Counted from the stretch's first letter, positions 1 to 8,477 are shown. The stretch is DNA of 37,387 nucleotides from an uncultured Lysobacterales bacterium (GCA_937927755.1 CALBDB010000072.1:1-37387); one strand, 5' to 3'. Numbers and translations: made by a program. The notes: generated by a model not told the origin, from the sequence alone.

Positions 1-47
1 TTTTCCTTAATCAATTCGTCCATTTTATCCTGGCGGTGTTCAAACAT
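1..47 (-). CDS. Partial CDS, N-terminus only (function unknown)
   Basis: Only the first 15 codons of a minus-strand gene lie in the window. They begin at the ATG on bases 47-45 and read MFEHRQDKMDELIKE. A good Shine-Dalgarno (AGGAG) sits 8 bases upstream on the same strand, which is why this short fragment is accepted as real. A charged N-terminus starting MFEH is compatible with small YdcH/DUF465-type proteins, but 15 residues are too few to assign a family. The rest of the gene lies outside the window. Confidence 0.55.
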   Translation of the reverse strand, partial: MFEHRQDKMDELIKE

Positions 48-366
48 AGCTTTACTCCTGTACGGGATGAAATTCACGCAAAACTGCGGGCGAACACAAA
101 CGGCCCGCTGGTGCGTGGTTGTGATTTAATAAATTGCGAAATGGTTTGTAGCGGATATCAGGAAGGCACAGCGAGCGGCTTGGAACCCTCGCTGCCATTA
201 TTCGGAGACTCCGATTATAAAGACAAAAATAACCATAGCGTTAAGCTAACATTAGCGCAAAGTTTGGCTTCTGGCAAGTTACAACTTTCAACGCGATTCG
301 TGAAGCACGTATTATTTTTCGGGAAAGAGCAAGCCCCAAGAACTGGTTGAAACTTAACTGGTTTTA
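48..366. other. Intergenic region with possible minus-strand promoter
   Basis: This 319-base gap lies between the truncated gene at 1-47 and the stop of the OmpA-like lipoprotein. A consensus -10 (TATAAT on the minus strand, bases 219-214) could serve the 1-47 gene with a leader of about 160 bases, but I see no good -35 at 16-18 bases. A direct repeat of AACTGGTT (341-348 and 356-363) lies just after the lipoprotein stop. A 104-codon plus-strand frame at 36-350 has no ribosome binding site, overlaps the 1-47 gene start and resembles no family I recognise, so it is not called. Confidence 0.35.
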
Positions 367-1353
367 TTAATTGTCCAGCAGGATTACATCAACACGGCGA
401 TTACGCGCCCTGCCGGCTTCACTATCATTACTGTCGATCGGAAAATCTTCACCCATGCCGAGGGCAGTGACACGGTCTGCAGCGACACCCAGGCTTATCA
501 GCGCATCCCGCACCGCCTGTGCGCGTTTTTCTGATAATTGCATGTTGGTCTCTGCATCACCGAGTGAATCCGTATGACCTTCCACACGGATCTTCTTGTC
601 CGGCTCGGTCTGTAAAAGATCCACCACCTCTTCAAGGCTGGAAAGCCCTCCCTCAACCAACTCGGTTTCACCCGAGGCAAACAAGACATCACCAAGCGTG
701 ACCACCACGCCGCTTTCTGTCTGACGCAATTGCAGGTTTTCAAGTTGTCTTGTCAACGAATCAATTTGCTGGCTGGCGATCTCGGCTTCACGGCGTGCGT
801 ATTCGGCTTCAGACGCACGAGATTCCGCCAGCCGGCGGGCCTGGTCGGCCTCCTGCGCCGACAACTCTGCTGCCCGGGCCGATTCGGCTTCTTTCGCCAG
901 GGCATCTTCTTTTTCCTGTTTTGCCCGCTGCGCTTCTTCCGCGGTGGTTGCTACGAGCAACCTGGCCTGCTCAGCCTCCATGCGGGCATGATCAGCTTCG
1001 AGTTGGCTAGCCTTGATCAGCATCGCACTGTGTTCCTGCTGGAGTTCATTGAGCGTAGTTTCGTACTGCTCCCGCTCTGCCAACGTGCGGGCAATCTGGA
1101 TTCGACGGTCAGCCATGTACACCAGGTAAGCGCGATAGAGATCATCGCCTGTTGCCATTTCCGCATTTCTAAGCGCGCGTTCTGCCTCCCCCAGGGCCAA
1201 CGGTGCGTGCCCCGCCAATTCAGGATTCGATTTAAGGCTTTCCAGTTCATCCCTGACCCGCTCAAGCGCCAGGTCTTTCTTGGGAGCTGCGACACAAGCT
1301 GAAAGCAGTATGGCAATCAACACCAGGGAGAATCTTGTCAGCGGACGGCTCAT
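367..1353 (-). CDS. OmpA-family lipoprotein with DUF4398 and coiled-coil region
   Basis: Predicted outer-membrane lipoprotein of 328 residues that ties the membrane to peptidoglycan. The N-terminus is a lipoprotein signal with lipobox LSAC and Cys20 as the lipidation site. Residues about 25-110 resemble DUF4398. Residues about 110-210 are Glu/Ala/Arg-rich and likely form a long coiled coil. Residues about 215-325 form an OmpA C-terminal domain, with the peptidoglycan-binding signature VEGHTDS followed by LSEKRAQAV and ending in NRRVDV. The start overlaps the upstream DUF4398 gene by 4 bases (ATGA), so the two are probably translationally coupled and may act together. The architecture is clear; the exact role in envelope stability is inferred from the OmpA/Pal-like domain. 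Confidence 0.9.
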   Translation of the reverse strand: MSRPLTRFSLVLIAILLSACVAAPKKDLALERVRDELESLKSNPELAGHAPLALGEAERALRNAEMATGDDLYRAYLVYMADRRIQIARTLAEREQYETTLNELQQEHSAMLIKASQLEADHARMEAEQARLLVATTAEEAQRAKQEKEDALAKEAESARAAELSAQEADQARRLAESRASEAEYARREAEIASQQIDSLTRQLENLQLRQTESGVVVTLGDVLFASGETELVEGGLSSLEEVVDLLQTEPDKKIRVEGHTDSLGDAETNMQLSEKRAQAVRDALISLGVAADRVTALGMGEDFPIDSNDSEAGRARNRRVDVILLDN

Positions 1354-1715
1354 TTAAATTCATCTCCGAACGTTGCACGTAAACTGGCGTCGAGTTCTTC
1401 ATTGCTCTTGCGCTTCTCATTGACAAGGCGTCTTGATTTAGCCGTGCGGGATTTCTCTATTGCCAGTTCCGAATTGATTTCCGATTCATCCACCAGGTAG
1501 ACAACCACTTCGTACTTCTGCTTCTCCATGGCAAGACGCGCACTCGCCAGTTTCTCCCGTGCAAACCGCATTTCTACCGGTGCAAATTCTTCACCGCCGG
1601 CCGCTTCAGCAGCCTTGATTGCAGCTTCGGCAGGCTCAAAAACTTCGGGATCGGGTTGCACCGCCGTGCAGGCAGCAAAAAACAGACAAACAACTAAGAC
1701 AGAGATGAATTTCAT
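1350..1715 (-). CDS. DUF4398 domain lipoprotein
   Basis: Small predicted lipoprotein of 121 residues. The signal peptide ends in a lipobox FAAC with Cys16 as the acylated residue. The mature part is helical and charged, with the Ala/Glu-rich pattern of DUF4398: alternating AEAAIKAAEAAG and REKLASARLAMEKQKY segments. It is the first gene of a two-gene unit, and its stop overlaps the start of the OmpA/DUF4398 lipoprotein. DUF4398 lipoproteins commonly occur next to OmpA-domain proteins in Gammaproteobacteria, so a shared envelope function is likely. No enzymatic motif is visible. Confidence 0.8.
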   Translation of the reverse strand: MKFISVLVVCLFFAACTAVQPDPEVFEPAEAAIKAAEAAGGEEFAPVEMRFAREKLASARLAMEKQKYEVVVYLVDESEINSELAIEKSRTAKSRRLVNEKRKSNEELDASLRATFGDEFK

Positions 1716-1744
1716 GAATCGTATACCTGGAAAAATATCTTTTA

Positions 1745-1773
1745 ATTATGACCGAACATTAAGCAAGGTTGAA
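1745..1773 (-). promoter_or_regulatory. Sigma70-like promoter for the DUF4398/OmpA lipoprotein pair
   Basis: On the minus strand a -35 TTCAAC (1773-1768) and a -10 CATAAT (1750-1745) are separated by 17 bases. The predicted transcript would start around 1738 and reach the ATG at 1715 with a leader of about 23 bases. The -10 matches the consensus at 5 of 6 positions and the -35 at 3 of 6. The gap separates the lipoprotein pair from maiA, so an independent promoter is expected here. Confidence 0.5.
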
Positions 1774-1802
1774 CACCTAATTTATAATCGATGGGTTTTT
1801 GC

Positions 1803-2474
1803 TTAAACCGGCACTGCATCGGGCTGGTTTTCGGGTGCTGCATCCAGGAAAGCCGGCACAGTGCGACAGTGCGCGACAATTTGACGAATGCATTTAAAAC
1901 TTGAAATATCAATACCATAACGTTCTGCGTTGTAAACCTGGGGGACAAGAAAACACTCAAACAGTCCTGGTTTCTCACCCAGGCAGTCTGAAGCTCCGTG
2001 ATTCCGGTCATCAAGCTGTTTCTCAATGGCGGTGAAACCCAAGGTCATCCAGTGCGACATCCACTCTTGTGAATCCACGGCACCACCGCCCTGGTTGACC
2101 AGGTACTTTTGCACACGCAGGTTGTTGATCGGGTGTATCTCGCAAGCAACCTGCAACGCCAACGACCGTACCTGGGCCCGCTGCGCGGCATTGGCCGGCA
2201 ACAACGGGAACTTTGGGAAAACTTCATCCAGGTACTCGCAAATCGCCATGGATTGCGTCAGTACGTGGCCATCGTGCAAAAGAATCGGCACCAGGCCCTG
2301 GGGGTTGATCTTGCGATAGGCGTCACCGAACTGTTCCCCGCCATTCCGGACCAGGTTCACCGGTATGGTCTGAAATGGCAGCCGCTTCAGGTTCAACGCG
2401 ATACGAACGCGATAGGCGGCCGAACTGCGCCAGTAGCTATACAGCGTTAACCGATCGGTTTCTTCAGCTTTCAT
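1803..2474 (-). CDS. maiA: Maleylacetoacetate isomerase (zeta-class GST)
   Basis: Glutathione-dependent isomerase converting 4-maleylacetoacetate to 4-fumarylacetoacetate in tyrosine/homogentisate catabolism; cytosolic. The 223-residue length fits the family. The N-terminal thioredoxin-like domain carries the zeta-GST signature YWRSSAAYRVRIALNLK near residue 14, followed by NPQGLVPILL and a QSMAICEYLDE segment that forms the glutathione site. The helical C-terminal domain follows from about residue 90. The start overlaps the upstream fumarylacetoacetase-family gene by 11 bases, so the two form one unit. The next enzyme in the pathway is encoded directly upstream. Homogentisate dioxygenase is not in the window. 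Confidence 0.9.
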   Translation of the reverse strand: MKAEETDRLTLYSYWRSSAAYRVRIALNLKRLPFQTIPVNLVRNGGEQFGDAYRKINPQGLVPILLHDGHVLTQSMAICEYLDEVFPKFPLLPANAAQRAQVRSLALQVACEIHPINNLRVQKYLVNQGGGAVDSQEWMSHWMTLGFTAIEKQLDDRNHGASDCLGEKPGLFECFLVPQVYNAERYGIDISSFKCIRQIVAHCRTVPAFLDAAPENQPDAVPV

Positions 2475-3450
2475 ACCGCACTATCTGTTGATCAATGGCG
2501 CCGAAGATCGAGTTGCCATCCGGGCTGAACATCTCGATCCGTATCGCGTCACCAAATTTCATGAACGGTGTTGAGGGTTTGCCGTCGGCGATGATTTCCA
2601 GCATACGGATTTCCGCCAGGCAGGACGCGCCTTTTCCGGTATCTTCATTGGCGATGGTGCCCGAGCCCACAATTGTACCGGCGGTCAATGGGCGGGTTTT
2701 GGCTGCATGTGCAACCAGCTGGGCAAAGTTGAACTGCATATCCACGCCCGCTTCCGGGTCGCCAAAAAAGGCGCCGTTAAGCGTACTGTGAAGTGGCAGC
2801 GATAACTTGCTGTCCTGCCAGTGACCACCCAGTTCATCGGGTGTTGCCAACACGGGGGAAAGTGCCGAGCGCGGTTTGGATTGTAGAAAACCGAAACCCT
2901 TGGCAAGCTCGGCCGGAATAAGATTCCGCAGGCTCACATCGTTTATCAGGCCGATCAGCTGAATATGCGCTTCCGCCTGTTCGGCGCTGACCGCCATCGG
3001 CACGTCATCCGTGATGACTATGATCTCAGATTCAAAATCGATGCCATATTCCTCGCTGACCACGGGCACCGGGTCACGCGGGCCAAGAAACCCCGCCGAA
3101 GTTGCCTGGTACATCAGGGGGTCAACATAAAAAGACTCGGGAACCTCCGCTCCACGCGCCTTGCGAACCCTCTCTACGTGCGGAAGGTAAGCACTGCCGT
3201 CGACAAACTCAAAGGCGCGTGGCAATGGCGCCGCCAGTGCTTCAAATTTCAGTCTCTCGATACCGCTGCAGGCCCCCTTGTTCAACTCCGCATAACGTGC
3301 ATTCAATCTCGGCGCAGTTTGCTGCCAGTCATCAAGCGCGGCTTGCAGTGTGGGCGATATGTCAGCGGCGGACACATAATGTTCAAGGTCCCGGCTGACC
3401 ACAACCAGGCTGCCGTCACGGCCACCGGTTTTCAATGAAGCGAGTTTCAT
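2464..3450 (-). CDS. Fumarylacetoacetate hydrolase family protein
   Basis: Predicted fumarylacetoacetase, cleaving 4-fumarylacetoacetate to fumarate and acetoacetate, the last step of tyrosine breakdown. The FAH fold is recognisable from YGIDFESEIIVITDDVP, the metal/substrate region LIGLINDVSLRNL, GFGFLQSKPRSALSPV, and the C-terminal GSGTIANEDTGKGASC segment. The Glu pair in FESEI is expected to bind the divalent metal. The ATG at 3450 is preferred: a GGGAG Shine-Dalgarno lies 11 bases upstream and the protein then begins MKLASLK as relatives do. A GTG at 3477 would add nine residues. At 328 residues it is of the bacterial FahA-like type. Overlap with maiA supports the pathway assignment. Confidence 0.88.
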   Translation of the reverse strand: MKLASLKTGGRDGSLVVVSRDLEHYVSAADISPTLQAALDDWQQTAPRLNARYAELNKGACSGIERLKFEALAAPLPRAFEFVDGSAYLPHVERVRKARGAEVPESFYVDPLMYQATSAGFLGPRDPVPVVSEEYGIDFESEIIVITDDVPMAVSAEQAEAHIQLIGLINDVSLRNLIPAELAKGFGFLQSKPRSALSPVLATPDELGGHWQDSKLSLPLHSTLNGAFFGDPEAGVDMQFNFAQLVAHAAKTRPLTAGTIVGSGTIANEDTGKGASCLAEIRMLEIIADGKPSTPFMKFGDAIRIEMFSPDGNSIFGAIDQQIVRYES

Positions 3451-3809
3451 GTCTAAAGATACTCCCGTAAATGTCACACAATTGTACGGGATTTTGGATC
3501 AGAGTGAGGAAGGGCAGGTGGGCCCCGGGTCATGTCCGGGGTAACGGTATATTTGTCTGTATTGTTAAAACACAAATTTCAGTGCCGGTGAGGCATATTT
3601 GTGCAACCCCGCACTTGCCTGATACATTGATCGCGGGACATTAAGCCTGGTGGGAACAATCCCGGTGAAAAACTTGAACCAGCGTTCTGCGAGTCCATAT
3701 ACAGACTTGAACATAACGCATGTTTCGTAGATAAAAGCTATTTTTACGAAATTTGGAAACTACAACTAAATGTCTCTAACCCGTTACATTACATTGGAAT
3801 AACAAAACT
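3451..3809. other. Divergent intergenic region
   Basis: This region of about 359 bases separates the minus-strand fah-maiA unit from the plus-strand TPR gene. A possible minus-strand promoter has -10 TATACC (3551-3546) and -35 TTGTGT (3575-3570) with an 18-base spacer. A GC hairpin (CCCCGG 3523-3528, CCGGGG 3536-3541, 7-base loop) lies inside the predicted fah leader. For the plus strand I see no convincing promoter, only AT-rich sequence at 3720-3800. No coding frame is supported. Confidence 0.35.
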
Positions 3810-4547
3810 GTGCGTCCATTATCTGGTTTTCTCTGGCTCATCCAATTGATCCTGATCATTCATGTGCTGAAAACAGGCCGTAGTCGCTATTGGATATTAA
3901 TGTTGATTTTCATGCCCCTGATCGGAGGGCTTGCCTACCTGATCATTGAGTTAATCCCCGAGTTTTCAAGGAGTATTTCCGGGCAGCGAGCGGTTAGAAA
4001 CGTCAAGCAAACACTGAACCCAGGCGCAGACTTAAGACAGCACGAAGCCGCCTGGAAACAATCCCCCAATGTCGACAACAGCCGGCGCTACGCCGAAGCG
4101 CTACTCGACTCAGGAAAAACCGAAGAGGCTGAAGGGATCATAAACCAGGCGCTCAAAGGCCTGTTTGAAACCGAACCGACCTTGCTGCTGCTCAAGGCCA
4201 GGCTCCAGTTTGAAAATGGACGAACTACAGAGGTTGTACAAACCCTTGAGTCCCTGCAGGAACACAATGCTGATTTTCGCTCGGCAGAAGGACACCTGCT
4301 CTACGCACGTGCACTCGAAACTGAGGGTAACGTTGACGAAGCCATCCGGGAATATTCAGCCGTCTCAGGCTACTTCCCCGGAGTAGAAGCCAGGTACCGG
4401 TTGGCGCTGTGCCTGCAGGCCGCAGGTAAAAACGCGGCCGCCCAATCAGAATACGAGTCCATCCTGAACGACGCCAAACTTGCGCCCCCGCACTTTAGAA
4501 AAAGCCAAAAGAAATGGCTGGATGCTGTTAAGCAAGAGTTGGCTTGA
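3810..4547 (+). CDS. Membrane-anchored TPR protein
   Basis: A 245-residue protein starting with GTG at 3810; the Shine-Dalgarno is weak and no better in-frame start exists. Residues about 4-20 and 27-47 form two hydrophobic segments separated by a short basic loop (KTGRSRYW), like the paired helices of phospholipase-D-nuclease N-terminal-type anchors. From about residue 75 the protein is helical, with repeated TPR-like units (RYAEALLDSGKTEEAEGII, LLYARALETEGNVDEAIREY, RYRLALCLQAAGKNAAAQSEY). It is therefore probably an inner-membrane scaffold with a cytoplasmic or periplasmic TPR domain. It lies just before the rpsB promoter and seems independent of that operon. The function is unknown. Confidence 0.75.
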   Translation: MRPLSGFLWLIQLILIIHVLKTGRSRYWILMLIFMPLIGGLAYLIIELIPEFSRSISGQRAVRNVKQTLNPGADLRQHEAAWKQSPNVDNSRRYAEALLDSGKTEEAEGIINQALKGLFETEPTLLLLKARLQFENGRTTEVVQTLESLQEHNADFRSAEGHLLYARALETEGNVDEAIREYSAVSGYFPGVEARYRLALCLQAAGKNAAAQSEYESILNDAKLAPPHFRKSQKKWLDAVKQELA

Positions 4548-4613
4548 GTGCCCTGTTCAGGAACAGCAAGAGCAGAAATATCCACAGATTACCCCTTCAA
4601 TCCCCCATAATCA

Positions 4614-4642
4614 TTGCCCCATTAAAGCTTTTCTGGTATAAA
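4614..4642 (+). promoter_or_regulatory. Strong sigma70 promoter of the rpsB operon (extended -10)
   Basis: A -35 element TTGCCC (4614-4619) and a -10 TATAAA (4637-4642) are separated by exactly 17 bases. The -10 is preceded by TGG, giving an extended -10 (TGn). Transcription would begin near 4649, giving a leader of about 227 bases before rpsB. A strong promoter is expected for the ribosomal S2/EF-Ts operon. Confidence 0.75.
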
Positions 4643-4649
4643 GCCCTGC

Positions 4650-4876
4650 TCTCTCGGACGTGTTCGTCATGACCGGGGAACGGGGTGCCGGATTTGGCGG
4701 GGTTTTCCTGCCGGTCACTCGGCATCAAATACGCACACATACCGCAACCGTTCGGTTGGGTGCCCTGGGAAACCAGGGTTTCCGGACAGGGTATGTGGAG
4801 GATTAACCCGGAAAGTCAGCTACGCCAGATCAAGGATCATTGGCCGCTGGGTTTCTGTTATGTAAAGGATTTAATA
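4650..4876 (+). ncRNA. Structured rpsB 5' leader (S2/t44-type autoregulatory element candidate)
   Basis: The leader before rpsB is rich in local pairing. TGCCG 4686-4690 pairs with CGGCA 4720-4724. CAACC 4745-4749 pairs with GGTTG 4754-4758. CCCTGG 4763-4768 and CCAGGG 4773-4778 close a GAAA tetraloop. Directly after it, TTTCCGG 4779-4785 pairs with CCGGAAA 4808-4814 around a 22-base loop. Gammaproteobacterial rpsB leaders carry a conserved structured RNA (t44) through which S2 is thought to repress its own operon, and position and structure fit that class. Assignment rests on visible helices and context, not on a covariance-model match. Confidence 0.55.
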
Positions 4877-6061
4877 ATGCCTAACATCACCATGCGCCAA
4901 ATGCTTGAAGCCGGCGTGCACTTTGGTCACCAAACCAAGTACTGGGATCCCAAAATGGCTCCGTATATTTTCGGATCACGCGGGAAAATTCACATCATCA
5001 ACCTCGAAAAAACATTGCCCTTGCTGGTGGATTCCATGAATTTCATCGGCAAGATCGCCTCCAAGCGTGGCAGCGTGATTTTCGTGGGCACGAAGCGTGC
5101 AGCATCCAAGGCAATTGCCGAGGAAGCCCAGCGTTGTGGCATGCCTTATGTCTCGCACCGCTGGTTAGGAGGCATGCTGACCAATTTCCGCACCATCCGC
5201 CAATCAATCAAGCGTCTGCGCCAGATTGAGAAAATGGAAGAAGACGGCAGCTTCGGCCGTTTGGTAAAGAAAGAAATTCTGCAGCTTACGCGCGAACGCG
5301 ACAAGCTCGAGAAAAGCCTCGGCGGCATCAAGGACATGAAGGGCCTGCCCGACGCCATGTTTGTTATCGATGTCGGACATGAGGACATCGCGGTAAAAGA
5401 AGCGCGCAAACTGGGAATTCCGGTTATCGCCGTCGTTGATACCAATTGCTCGCCGCTTGGTATTGATTACGTTATCCCGGGTAATGATGACGCCATCCGC
5501 TCCATCCGTCTTTACACGCAGCTGGCAGCCGATGCCATCCTGGAAGGCCGTGCATCGGTACCTCACATTGAAGATGGTGATGAGTTTGTTGAATTGGACG
5601 AGCACGGCAACCCGATCAAGCATTCTTCCAAACCTGAAAAGCCCAAAGCAGCAAAGGTAGCTAAAAAGAAAGTTGCCAAGAAAGCCGTGGTTAAAAAGGC
5701 GCCCGTAGTAGAGGAAGCTGAAGCTGCAGAAGTAGAAGCTGCGCCTGCTGAAGCTGAGGCGGCACCCGCGGAAACCCCTGAAAAGCCAGAGGCAGAAGCC
5801 GCTCCTGAAAAAGTCGTTGAAAGCGTTGAAGAAAAAGACGAAACGGCTGAAAGCGCGGAAGTAGCTCCTGAAAAAGCCGCCGAAAACGTTGAAGAAAAGG
5901 ACGAAACGGCTGAAAGCGCGGAAGCAGCTCCGGCAAAATCTAAAGCTGAAAAAAAGGCAGCCCCAAAGAAAAAGGCCGCTGCCAAGAAAGTAGCTAAAAA
6001 GAAAGTTGCAAAGAAAAAAACGACCAAGAAAAAGGTCGCCAAAAAGGCAGCTGAAGACTGA
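4877..6061 (+). CDS. rpsB: 30S ribosomal protein S2 with long charged C-terminal extension
   Basis: Ribosomal protein S2 of the small subunit, needed for binding of S1 and mRNA. The ATG at 4877 ([19 protein letters not shown]) follows AAGGA at a good distance. An open frame extends upstream to 4685 but only through the structured leader. Residues 1-250 are a complete S2 core: [24 protein letters not shown], the [12 protein letters not shown] segment and [11 protein letters not shown]. The protein is 394 residues where E. coli S2 is about 241. The extra 143 or so residues (from about 252) are Lys/Ala/Glu-rich: basic KKVAKK blocks at both ends flank an acidic Ala-Glu middle with a tandem 21-residue repeat. 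First gene of the operon with tsf. Confidence 0.97.
   Translation: MPNITMRQMLEAGVHFGHQTKYWDPKMAPYIFGSRGKIHIINLEKTLPLLVDSMNFIGKIASKRGSVIFVGTKRAASKAIAEEAQRCGMPYVSHRWLGGMLTNFRTIRQSIKRLRQIEKMEEDGSFGRLVKKEILQLTRERDKLEKSLGGIKDMKGLPDAMFVIDVGHEDIAVKEARKLGIPVIAVVDTNCSPLGIDYVIPGNDDAIRSIRLYTQLAADAILEGRASVPHIEDGDEFVELDEHGNPIKHSSKPEKPKAAKVAKKKVAKKAVVKKAPVVEEAEAAEVEAAPAEAEAAPAETPEKPEAEAAPEKVVESVEEKDETAESAEVAPEKAAENVEEKDETAESAEAAPAKSKAEKKAAPKKKAAAKKVAKKKVAKKKTTKKKVAKKAAED
5801..5926 (+). repeat. Tandem 63-base repeat in rpsB
   Basis: Two adjacent in-frame copies of a 63-base unit occupy 5801-5863 and 5864-5926, encoding two near-identical 21-residue segments of the form [17 protein letters not shown]. They differ at only a few bases, which suggests recent duplication. 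A second word, GTAGCTAAAAAGAAAGTTGC (5657 and 5990), flanks the acidic block on both sides, encoding the basic VAKKKVAKK segments. Confidence 0.85.
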
Positions 6062-6068
6062 GTTGGAA

Positions 6069-6118
6069 CGCCCCGTTTCGTAACGGGGCGCTCATCCGGC
6101 AATGCTGCCGGTTTGTTT
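6069..6118 (+). terminator. Tandem hairpins between rpsB and tsf (attenuator/terminator)
   Basis: Two hairpins fill the rpsB-tsf gap. The first has a perfect 9-bp stem (CGCCCCGTT 6069-6077, AACGGGGCG 6082-6090) with loop TCGT. The second has a 6-bp stem (CCGGCA 6096-6101, TGCCGG 6106-6111) followed by TTTGTTT, like a weak Rho-independent terminator. Partial termination here would lower tsf and downstream expression relative to rpsB. It may also protect the rpsB 3' end. Confidence 0.65.
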
Positions 6119-6144
6119 AAACTGATACGAAAAGGAATAGTACG

Positions 6145-7020
6145 ATGGCAGTAACTGCCTCAATGGTAAAAGAACTTCGCGAGCGCACCGGCGCTGGCAT
6201 GATGGAGTGCAAAAAAGCACTGGTTGAAACCAATGGTGATATGGAAGCCGCGGCAGAGAGCTTGCGTAAAGTCGGGCTCGCAAAAGCCGACAAGAAGGCT
6301 TCACGTATCGCTGCTGAAGGCAAGATCGCCCTGGCTTCGAACGATGACAATACAAAGGCTGTCATGGTTGAGGTAAACAGCGAGACCGATTTTGCGGCCA
6401 AGGATGCCAATTTCCAGGCATACGTAAAGATGGCGGCCGACCATGCCCTGGCCACGGATACCACTGATGTCGAAACATTGATGGCCGCTGACCTGGATGG
6501 CTCAACCCTTGAGATTGAACGCCAGGCGTTAATCGCAAAGATCGGTGAAAACATCCAGGTTCGCAGGATCAGCCGCATGGCCACTGATGGCAATATCGGT
6601 GCTTATGTCCATGGCGGACGTATCGGTGTACTGGTCGAACTTGAAGGTGGCAACGAAGAAGTTGCACACGATATTGCGATGCACGTCGCTGCCCTGAACC
6701 CGGCTTACGTCGATGTTGACGATGTGCCTGCTGATGTTCTTGAAAAAGAGAAGCAGTTCCTTATCTCGCAAGCAGCAGACAGCGGCAAACCGGCTGACAT
6801 CATCGAGAAAATGGTCTCCGGACGTATGCGCAAGCACCTGTCTGCAATTACCTTGCTGGGGCAGGATTTTGTAAAGGACGGTGAAATCACTGTTGCCAAG
6901 CTGCTGGAACAGAATGGCGCCAGCGTAAAAGGCTTCACCCGCCTTGCGGTTGGTGAAGGTATTGAGAAAAAGGTAGAAAACTTTGCTGACGAAGTCATGC
7001 AACAGGTGAAGGGTGGATAA
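6145..7020 (+). CDS. tsf: Translation elongation factor Ts
   Basis: Guanine-nucleotide exchange factor that regenerates EF-Tu-GTP in the cytosol. The 291 residues match the family length. The N-terminal UBA-like domain carries the signature [17 protein letters not shown], and the core shows [11 protein letters not shown], the EF-Tu contact region, followed by [12 protein letters not shown] and [13 protein letters not shown]. The start at 6145 is set by AAGGA 10 bases upstream. The last eight bases overlap pyrH, so the two are translationally coupled. Nothing unusual in the sequence. Confidence 0.97.
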   Translation: MAVTASMVKELRERTGAGMMECKKALVETNGDMEAAAESLRKVGLAKADKKASRIAAEGKIALASNDDNTKAVMVEVNSETDFAAKDANFQAYVKMAADHALATDTTDVETLMAADLDGSTLEIERQALIAKIGENIQVRRISRMATDGNIGAYVHGGRIGVLVELEGGNEEVAHDIAMHVAALNPAYVDVDDVPADVLEKEKQFLISQAADSGKPADIIEKMVSGRMRKHLSAITLLGQDFVKDGEITVAKLLEQNGASVKGFTRLAVGEGIEKKVENFADEVMQQVKGG

Positions 7021-7726
7021 ACCCGTCTACCAGCGCATCCTTCTGAAACTCAGCGGAGAAGCTCTGCTGGGTGATGAAGACTACGGCATAGATCCGGTCA
7101 TCATTGGCCGGATTGCCAATGAAATACGGGAAGTTCGCAATACCGGTGTGCAAGTTGCCATCGTAATTGGTGGTGGCAATATCTTCAGGGGAGCCGGATT
7201 GGCCCAATCCGGGATTGATCGCGTCACCGGCGACCACATGGGGATGCTGGCCACGCTGATGAATTCCCTGGCACTGCAGGACGCGCTGGAAAAAGCCGGT
7301 GTCGAGGCACGTGTAATGTCAGCGATCGCGGTACACGATGTCAGTGAAGACTACATACGCCGCCGCGCAACCCGGCACCTTGAAAAAGGCCGCGTTACTA
7401 TCATCGCCGGCGGCACAGGCAACCCGTTCTTTACCACAGATACCGCTGCCGCCCTGCGCGCGATTGAAATCGGTGCGGATATCGTCCTGAAAGCCACCAA
7501 GGTTGACGGTGTATATTCAGCAGATCCCAAAATCGATACCGGTGCAAAGCTTTATGAGACCCTCAGCTACGATGAAGTTATCGAAGGCAAGCTGGGCGTC
7601 ATGGATGCCAATGCAATCGTATTGTGCCGCGACCAGGGAATGCCAATACGTGTGTTCAACGTCTTCGGCACCGGCAACCTGATGCAGATTGTCAAAGGTG
7701 AGAAAGTCGGCACTCTTGTTTGCTGA
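7013..7726 (+). CDS. pyrH: UMP kinase (uridylate kinase)
   Basis: Phosphorylates UMP to UDP; cytosolic hexamer of the amino-acid-kinase fold, feeding UTP/CTP and nucleotide-sugar synthesis. The protein has 237 residues. Visible motifs are [11 protein letters not shown] (nucleotide-binding Lys and Gly loop), [22 protein letters not shown] (UMP contacts), [14 protein letters not shown] and [13 protein letters not shown]. It starts at GTG 7013 inside the end of tsf, with AAGGG just upstream. The reading frame overlap means ribosomes ending tsf can restart here. It is followed by a 153-base gap before frr containing hairpins. Confidence 0.96.
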   Translation: MDKPVYQRILLKLSGEALLGDEDYGIDPVIIGRIANEIREVRNTGVQVAIVIGGGNIFRGAGLAQSGIDRVTGDHMGMLATLMNSLALQDALEKAGVEARVMSAIAVHDVSEDYIRRRATRHLEKGRVTIIAGGTGNPFFTTDTAAALRAIEIGADIVLKATKVDGVYSADPKIDTGAKLYETLSYDEVIEGKLGVMDANAIVLCRDQGMPIRVFNVFGTGNLMQIVKGEKVGTLVC

Positions 7727-7790
7727 GTAATCCCCAGTATTGGGATAAGGCAGGCTACATTTTCCTGTTTTGCTGTTAAAATCGGTTGTC

Positions 7791-7818
7791 CACTGCTTGA
7801 GCAGTGCGAATGATTTTT
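7791..7818 (+). terminator. Hairpin with T-run between pyrH and frr
   Basis: A 6-bp stem CACTGC (7791-7796) / GCAGTG (7801-7806) with loop TTGA is followed a few bases later by a run of six T (7813-7818). It resembles a weak intrinsic terminator or attenuator. A smaller imperfect hairpin (ATCCC 7730-7734 with GGGAT 7742-7746) lies right after the pyrH stop. These could modulate the amount of frr and downstream transcript. Confidence 0.45.
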
Positions 7819-7879
7819 TGATGCACAACAAAATCATACCGGTACACACAAACCCAACGCTGGCAGACGGGAGAAGAAA

Positions 7880-8437
7880 ATGCTCGATGACATTAAGAAA
7901 GACGCTCGAATCCGTATGGGTAAAACCCTGGTTTCACTGCGCACCGAATTGGCAAAGATACGCACTGGGCGGGCACACCCCAGCCTGTTGGAGCACGTCC
8001 ATGTTGATTACTACGGCAGCGAGGTTCCGATCAGCCAGGCAGCCAATGTTTCGGTTGAAGACGCCCGTACGCTGGCGGTTACCGCCTGGGACAAGACCAT
8101 GGTGCAGGCGCTTGAAAAAGCCATTATGAAGTCCGACCTGGGCCTGAACCCGGTAACCGCGGGAACCATCATCCGCATTCCTCTGCCGGCATTGACCGAG
8201 GAACGCAGAGTCTCCCTGGGCAAGGTGGTTCACCACGAAGGCGAGAATGCCAAAATTGCCATCCGCAACATCCGCCGCGATGCAAATCACCACATCAAGG
8301 AACTGTTGAAAGAAAAGGAAATTTCTGAAGATGACGATCACCGGGCTGAACAGGAAATTCAACAGTTGACCGATCAGCACTGTACCCAGGCGGACGAAAT
8401 TGTCGCGGTCAAGGAAAAGGAGTTACTGGAATTTTGA
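7880..8437 (+). CDS. frr: Ribosome recycling factor
   Basis: Splits post-termination ribosomes together with EF-G and IF3. The 185 residues form the usual two-domain L shape. Signature regions are [63 protein letters not shown] and the C-terminal helix with [21 protein letters not shown]. The ATG at 7880 has GGGAG about 6 bases upstream. Position between pyrH and uppS is the conserved gammaproteobacterial order. Confidence 0.97.
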   Translation: MLDDIKKDARIRMGKTLVSLRTELAKIRTGRAHPSLLEHVHVDYYGSEVPISQAANVSVEDARTLAVTAWDKTMVQALEKAIMKSDLGLNPVTAGTIIRIPLPALTEERRVSLGKVVHHEGENAKIAIRNIRRDANHHIKELLKEKEISEDDDHRAEQEIQQLTDQHCTQADEIVAVKEKELLEF

Positions 8438-8477
8438 TACCTGCTCCTGATGGCGGCGCCACGCTGAAGGAACACCA

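Noticed and set aside
36-350. 104-codon plus-strand open frame at the left edge
   Set aside because: It has no Shine-Dalgarno, overlaps the start and ribosome binding site of the minus-strand gene at 1-47, and its translation resembles no family I recognise.
730-1302. 190-codon plus-strand frame opposite the OmpA-like lipoprotein
   Set aside because: Antisense to a clear OmpA/DUF4398 lipoprotein, with Phe/Cys/Arg-rich composition typical of a shadow frame.
4685-4876. N-terminal extension of rpsB by 64 codons
   Set aside because: The upstream codons lie in the structured leader and do not resemble S2; AAGGA and the family start [10 protein letters not shown] at 4877 settle the start.
5563-6102. 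179-codon minus-strand frame opposite the rpsB tail
   Set aside because: It is the low-complexity Phe/Ala/Ser complement of the Lys/Ala/Glu-rich S2 extension and lies in the antisense of a certain gene.
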